The notes below the pieces were generated by a model that did not search any database, had not been told where the DNA came from, and saw only the letters and a list, made by a program, of their open reading frames with translations. A DNA stretch of 59,011 nucleotides from the NCBI RefSeq assembly GCF_021474405.1, contig NZ_JAKEIO010000036.1, forward strand, positions 1 through 59,011, written 5' to 3'. The position numbers and the translations under genes are program-made. The stretch comes from [Streptosporangium] indianense. GTDB taxonomy: Bacteria > Actinomycetota > Actinomycetes > Streptomycetales > Streptomycetaceae. Below are positions 55,775-59,011 of the stretch, in pieces; position 1 is the stretch's first letter, and each line of letters opens with the position of its first letter.

Positions 55775-56323
55775 ATGTCACTCCCGCACGCGATCCTCAC
55801 CGCCCTGCTCGAGAAGCCGTCGTCGGGCCTGGAGCTGACCCGCCGGTTCGACCGGTCGATCGGCTACTTCTGGTCGGCGACGCACCAGCAGATCTATCGC
55901 GAGCTCGGGAAACTGGAGGCCGACGGCCTCATCAGGGCGCTGCCGTCCGAGCAGCCGGCCCGAGGGCAGAAGAAGGCCTACGAGGTGCTGCCCGCGGGCC
56001 GTGCCGAACTGGCGCGGTGGACCGCCGCCTCCCAGGACCCCAGACCGCACCGCGACCCGCTGCTGCTGCGGCTCAGGGCGGCGGCCGTGGTCGGCACGGA
56101 GGGCCTGGAGGCCGACCTGCGCCGCCACCTGGAGCTGCACGAGCGGCAGCTCGCGGAGTACGAGGAGATCGAGAAGCGCGACTTCCCGCCCGGCCGGGAC
56201 GGCACCGAGGACCGGCTGCGGCACCTCGTGCTGCGGGCCGGGATCGATCTGGAGACCTTCTGGACCGGGTGGCTCAGGCACGCCCTGGAGGATTTCGCCG
56301 AACTCCCCGACGAGGCCACCTGA
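55775..56323 (+). CDS. PadR-family transcriptional regulator
   Basis: 182 aa: MSLPHAILTALLEKPSSGLELTRRFDRSIGYFWSATHQQIYRELGKLEADGLIRAL, then a C-terminal helical domain (DLRRHLELHERQLAEYEEIEKRDF). It follows fadH by 28 nt in the same direction and probably represses it through the palindrome at 53661. A 27-bp minisatellite begins right at its stop codon. Confidence 0.93.
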   Translation: MSLPHAILTALLEKPSSGLELTRRFDRSIGYFWSATHQQIYRELGKLEADGLIRALPSEQPARGQKKAYEVLPAGRAELARWTAASQDPRPHRDPLLLRLRAAAVVGTEGLEADLRRHLELHERQLAEYEEIEKRDFPPGRDGTEDRLRHLVLRAGIDLETFWTGWLRHALEDFAELPDEAT

Positions 56324-56420
56324 CCGGCCCGCCGACGGACCAGCCGACCGCCGGCCCGCCGACGGACCAGCCGACCGCCGGCCCGCCGACGGACCAGCCG
56401 ACCGCCGGCCCGCCGACTCA
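56324..56420 (+). repeat. 27-bp perfect tandem repeat starting at the padR stop
   Basis: Three identical copies of CCGGCCCGCCGACGG + ACCAGCCGACCG at 56324, 56351 and 56378, and a partial, diverging fourth from 56405. The first base follows the TGA of padR immediately. 27 is a multiple of three, but the array is outside the gene. A 16-bp palindrome CCGGCCGATCGGCCGG (56437-56452) follows. Confidence 0.9.
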
Positions 56421-56483
56421 CCGGCCGACCGACTCACCGGCCGATCGGCCGGCCCGGCCGGCCGGCCCGGTCAGGACGTGACG

Positions 56484-56523
56484 TCGGCCCGCCCGCCCGG
56501 AGCGCATCGGGGGAGCGGGCCGA
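56484..56523. terminator. hairpin between padR and the convergent exported-protein gene
   Basis: Perfect 9-bp arms TCGGCCCGC (56484-56492) and GCGGGCCGA (56515-56523) with further C-G pairing inside the 22-nt loop. Its place between two convergent stops suggests a shared terminator. Confidence 0.65.
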
Positions 56524-56536
56524 TGTCCGTACCGGA

Positions 56537-57076
56537 TCAGAGCCGGTACGGCTTGTTGCGCCGGCGCAGGTACCAGGCCGTTCCGAGGAGGCCGGCCCCG
56601 ACCAGCGTGCCGCCCGCCACCAGAGTGACGGTTCCGTAGTCCGTCGAACTGCCGCCGACCCCGCCCATGACGCCTCGGGACGGCGAGACGGAGGGGGACG
56701 CGGACCGCGAGGGGGAGGGGGCGGTGGAGACCACGACGGACTGGGTGCCCGCAGTGGTGCCGTCCGAGCACACGACGATGACCGTGTACGTGCCCGGGGA
56801 GACGTTCGACCAGGCCGCCGACTGACTCGTGGACGTCCCCGACAGCGTCACCTGGCGGCCCTGGGCGAAGCTGCCCTGGCTGCTGGTGAGGAGCGAGGCG
56901 GTGCCCCAGCTGCCGTTGATCTGGGTGCACGAGCTGGTCGTGACCGACACCGTGGAGCCCGTGGTGCTCACGGAGATGCCCGGGGCCGCGACGGCGGGTA
57001 CCGCGGCCAGGGCGAGGGGCAGCGCGGCGACTGCCACGGTCAGGCCGGAGCGGAGAACTGACGATGAGTTGCGCAT
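56537..57076 (-). CDS. exported protein with C-terminal membrane anchor
   Basis: 179 aa. Signal peptide MRNSSSVLRSGLTVAVAALPLALAAVPAVAA, a ~100-residue Ser/Thr/Gly-rich domain with two cysteines (SSCTQING ... VVCSDGT) that could form a disulphide, a Pro/Ser stalk (APSPSRSASPSVSPSRG) and a C-terminal helix (VTLVAGGTLVGAGLLGTAWYL) ending RRRNKPYRL. It is a cell-surface protein held in the membrane; no LPXTG motif. Function unknown. The ATG at 57076 begins the signal peptide; the longer frame adds basic residues without support. Confidence 0.82.
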   Translation of the reverse strand: MRNSSSVLRSGLTVAVAALPLALAAVPAVAAPGISVSTTGSTVSVTTSSCTQINGSWGTASLLTSSQGSFAQGRQVTLSGTSTSQSAAWSNVSPGTYTVIVVCSDGTTAGTQSVVVSTAPSPSRSASPSVSPSRGVMGGVGGSSTDYGTVTLVAGGTLVGAGLLGTAWYLRRRNKPYRL

Positions 57077-57277
57077 GTGGACTGCCCTCCGGCGGCACGG
57101 TCGGCGGTACATCCCTGGCGCCGCCGAGGGTCGGGGAACGCCCGTGCTGCCTCGGGGTCAGCCAAAGCGCCCCCGGCCACGGCCGCACTCCGAGCGCCCC
57201 CGTGCAGGTGACGCGTTCCTCCACCCGGCCGATGACGGCAGGGTGCAGGACCGACGACGGCCGACGGCACGGCGCCG

Positions 57278-58258
57278 TCAGTGCCCCGTGGTCACCACGC
57301 GCTCCGCCGAGAGACCTCCCCAGGTGCCGTCCGGCAGCATCGCCCGGACGCGGACCCGGTGCGTGACACCGGCGGTGCGCCCAACGTAAAAGCTGTACGT
57401 GGCGCGCTCGTGCGGGGCCCTGCCGCCGTACACGAGGGACGTCGCCGGCCGGCCGTCGAGCTCGATCCGGTACTCGGTCACCTCACCGTCCACCCGGGGC
57501 GGCACCCAGCTCAGGTCGAGGTGGTAGGCCCCGTCCTCGCGGTGGCTCGTCGCCCGGAAGTCCGTGGGGGCGGTGCCGCGGCCGTCGTCGGTGCCCGGGG
57601 TGGTGAGGCGGACGGCGGGTCCGGCGGGGGAGACGTTCCCGGCCGCGTCCCTGGCCCGGACGGTGAACGTGTAGCGCGTGCCGGGGCGCAGCCCCGTCAG
57701 CACGGTGGCCGTCTGCCGCCCGCCCACACTGTGGATCTTCGTGTCTCCCTGATGGATGTCGTACGACACCACTCCCCGGTCGTCCGTCGAGGCCGACCAG
57801 GACAGCTGGACCGCTCGGCTCCCCGCCGCCCGCCCTTCGGACGACTTCGGCCGGCTCGGTGCGGAGCGGTCGTCCGCGACGGCCTCGGGCGTCTTCGCCC
57901 GTACCTCGCGGCTGGGCGGCCCGAGCCGCCCGTCGGTGTCCCGCGCCCGCACGGAGAAGACGTACAGGGTGGCGGGCCGGAGTCCGGTGACATCCACCAT
58001 GTGCTGCGAACCCGGCACCTCCTCGACTTTGGTGGCGCCCCGGTACACCTCGTAGGCCTCGGCCCGGGCGGTGGTGTTCCACATGACGTGCACGCTCCGC
58101 GCGCTGCCCGCCGCCGCGGTGACACCTGTCGGCGCGCCGGGCACTCGGCCGCCGTCCCCCTCCCGGGCCCCGGCTCCGCCGCAGGCCGCGACGAGTGTGA
58201 GGGTTGCGCAGAGCGCCAGGCGGCGGAGGAGGAACGAGGGGGTGGAACGTCCTCGCAC
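57278..58258 (-). CDS. lipoprotein with three fibronectin type III domains
   Basis: 326 aa from GTG with GGGAGG nine bases ahead. Lipoprotein signal LRRLALCATLTLVAAC gives lipidated Cys26. Three FN3 domains follow (~37-128, ~135-228, ~235-326), each with the W...Y.VY / LRP.T.Y.F.VRARD pattern (e.g. YEVYRGATKV, LRPATLYVFSVRARDTDG, LRPGTRYTFTVRARDAAG). No catalytic domain is attached, which is unusual, since streptomycete FN3s normally belong to glycoside hydrolases. Probably a surface binding or scaffold protein. Confidence 0.87.
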   Translation of the reverse strand: MRGRSTPSFLLRRLALCATLTLVAACGGAGAREGDGGRVPGAPTGVTAAAGSARSVHVMWNTTARAEAYEVYRGATKVEEVPGSQHMVDVTGLRPATLYVFSVRARDTDGRLGPPSREVRAKTPEAVADDRSAPSRPKSSEGRAAGSRAVQLSWSASTDDRGVVSYDIHQGDTKIHSVGGRQTATVLTGLRPGTRYTFTVRARDAAGNVSPAGPAVRLTTPGTDDGRGTAPTDFRATSHREDGAYHLDLSWVPPRVDGEVTEYRIELDGRPATSLVYGGRAPHERATYSFYVGRTAGVTHRVRVRAMLPDGTWGGLSAERVVTTGH

Positions 58259-58300
58259 GGCACTGCCTCCCGGGGTGGTCGGCCGACGGGTACAACCGAA

Positions 58301-58312
58301 TGGTCCGGACCA
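58301..58312. promoter_or_regulatory. TGGTCCGGACCA palindrome upstream of the FN3 lipoprotein gene
   Basis: Perfect 12-bp palindrome 43 nt before the start of the lipoprotein gene. It differs at two central positions from TGGTCTAGACCA, the consensus site of the N-acetylglucosamine regulator DasR. A DasR-like GntR protein is the natural candidate; this is inference. Confidence 0.5.
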
Positions 58313-58667
58313 ATATGGCCTTGTTGGCGGGGGCACATCAAGAGGGCAGGTCCGGCTGAACCGGCGTGTCGCTGCCGGCGCCGCCTCGCCCCCGGCCGCG
58401 CGTGACCATCCGGGAGCGTTACGCACGCTGAGGGCATCGCGACCCAACTCCTGCTGTGAGGACGGGAGTTCGGCCCCACGCACGGACAGTTGTCGTCGCG
58501 GATGGTGTCGGCCCGGTGGGCCGGAGCCTCACACGGACTCAGGCCCCCGGCGACCGTCGGACGTTGGGGGCCTGCTCCGTCCGGCCCCACAGTGGTGGCC
58601 GGATGATCACCCCGGGGACAGATTGAGCTGAGTGCCCGTCAGGTCCCCAGCGAGAGGCTCCCGTATC
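58313..58667. other. 355-nt intergenic region between divergent exported-protein genes
   Basis: Contains upstream DNA for the FN3 lipoprotein (minus) and the repeat protein (plus). Apart from the palindrome at its left edge I see no recognisable gene, hairpin or clear promoter pair; GAGAGG precedes the GTG at 58668. Confidence 0.5.
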
Positions 58668-59011
58668 GTGCGTGTCCAGTCTTCGCTCACTCTGGCCGCG
58701 GCCAGTGCCGCCCTGCTCGCCCCGACGACACTGTTCGCTCCGGCTGCATCTTCAGCGGCTTTGCTTGCTCCGGCGGCATCCTCAGGCGCTCTGCCTGTCC
58801 CGGTGACGTCTTCGGCGGCTTTGCTCGCTCCGGCGGCATCTTCAGCGGCTCCGCTCGCTCGGGCGGCATCTTCAGCGGCATTGCTTGCTCCGGCGGCACC
58901 CTCAGGTGCTCTGCCCGTCCCGGCGGCACCCCCAGGCGCCCTGCCCGTCCCGACGACACCCCCAGGCGTTCTGCCCGTCCCGGCGACACCCCCAGCCGCT
59001 CTGCTCCCCCC
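58668..59011 (+). CDS. secreted Ala/Pro-rich decapeptide-repeat protein, 5' part
   Basis: GTG start after GAGAGG; the frame is open to the window edge (114 codons seen). The beginning, MRVQSSLTLAAASAALLAP then TTLFAPAAS, is a signal peptide. From residue 24 on it consists of nine tandem decapeptides of the type APAASSAALL / VPATPPGVLP. The repeat type shifts from Ser-rich (first six) to Pro-rich (last three). Nothing charged occurs in the repeats except one Arg. What follows is beyond the window. It may be a surface protein with a flexible stalk. Confidence 0.6.
   Translation, partial: MRVQSSLTLAAASAALLAPTTLFAPAASSAALLAPAASSGALPVPVTSSAALLAPAASSAAPLARAASSAALLAPAAPSGALPVPAAPPGALPVPTTPPGVLPVPATPPAALLP
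58737..59006 (+). repeat. nine 30-bp coding tandem repeats
   Basis: Units of 30 nt start at 58737 (GCTCCGGCTGCATCTTCAGC...) and continue without indels to 59006, keeping frame. Variation is mostly at the first codon (GCT/GTC), the SS/PP pair and the last codon (CTT/CCC). The array probably continues past the window. Confidence 0.9.

Noticed and set aside
56324..56452. CRISPR-like array at the 27-bp repeats
   Set aside because: Units are contiguous with no spacers, and no cas gene is present; it is a minisatellite.

Overview
The window is very GC-rich, with strong third-position GC, many GTG starts, ATGA/GTGA stop-start overlaps, PadR/MarR/PucR regulators, SpoIIE-type phosphatases and two copies of an intergenic element containing TCGCGCAGTTCCCCGCGCCC. 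This points to an actinomycete, almost certainly a Streptomyces chromosome. I see no rRNA, tRNA, CRISPR array, insertion sequence or phage gene. Product names come from reading translated sequence and family motifs; no search was run.

Layout. 1-2228 (+): tail of a high-affinity (group 1h/5-type) [NiFe]-hydrogenase operon: large-subunit C-terminus, NifU-like protein, a cysteine-motif protein, two very small proteins and hypA. 2283-10224 (-): seven-gene maturation operon hypX-protease-hypB-hypF-hypC-hypD-hypE, converging on hypA at a hairpin. 10436-13320: decayed LacI gene, IclR regulator, membrane SpoIIE-type phosphatase. 13324-19003: phenylacetate degradation, paaK-paaI divergent from paaABCDE, with inverted-repeat operators between. 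19030-23748: PucR regulator divergent from gabT-sORF-gabD (GABA to succinate). 23789-28644: P1B-4 metal ATPase behind an ArsR-type operator, SseB-like protein, MarR, a GH53 galactanase remnant, a small ArsR-like protein and a strictosidine-synthase-like propeller. 28718-30931: fluoride riboswitch, crcB-DUF190-crcB and uppP. 31016-36783: FadR-type regulator, amino-acid permease, asparaginase, aspartase and glutaminase. 36786-38239: two broken genes meeting at a 14-bp perfect inverted repeat. 37960-46869: D-Ala-D-Ala carboxypeptidase, a second short Rho, methyltransferases, PadR and hydrolases. 46980-52791: Rv1733c-like membrane protein, MarR/molybdoenzyme/reductase set, a PrmC-like methyltransferase behind a probable leader peptide, and a PAS-GAF-PP2C phosphatase. 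53036-59011: unknown small protein, FadH-type reductase with PadR, two exported proteins and, running off the right edge, a secreted protein made of decapeptide repeats.

The common theme is soil survival: scavenging atmospheric H2, using aromatics, GABA and amides, and exporting fluoride and metals. The least explained items are a leader with a near-ideal Shine-Dalgarno followed by ATT rather than ATG (49783-49902), the short Rho with a hairpin inside its promoter spacer (40817-40844), minisatellites spanning or abutting three stop codons, and the decapeptide-repeat exported protein at the right edge.
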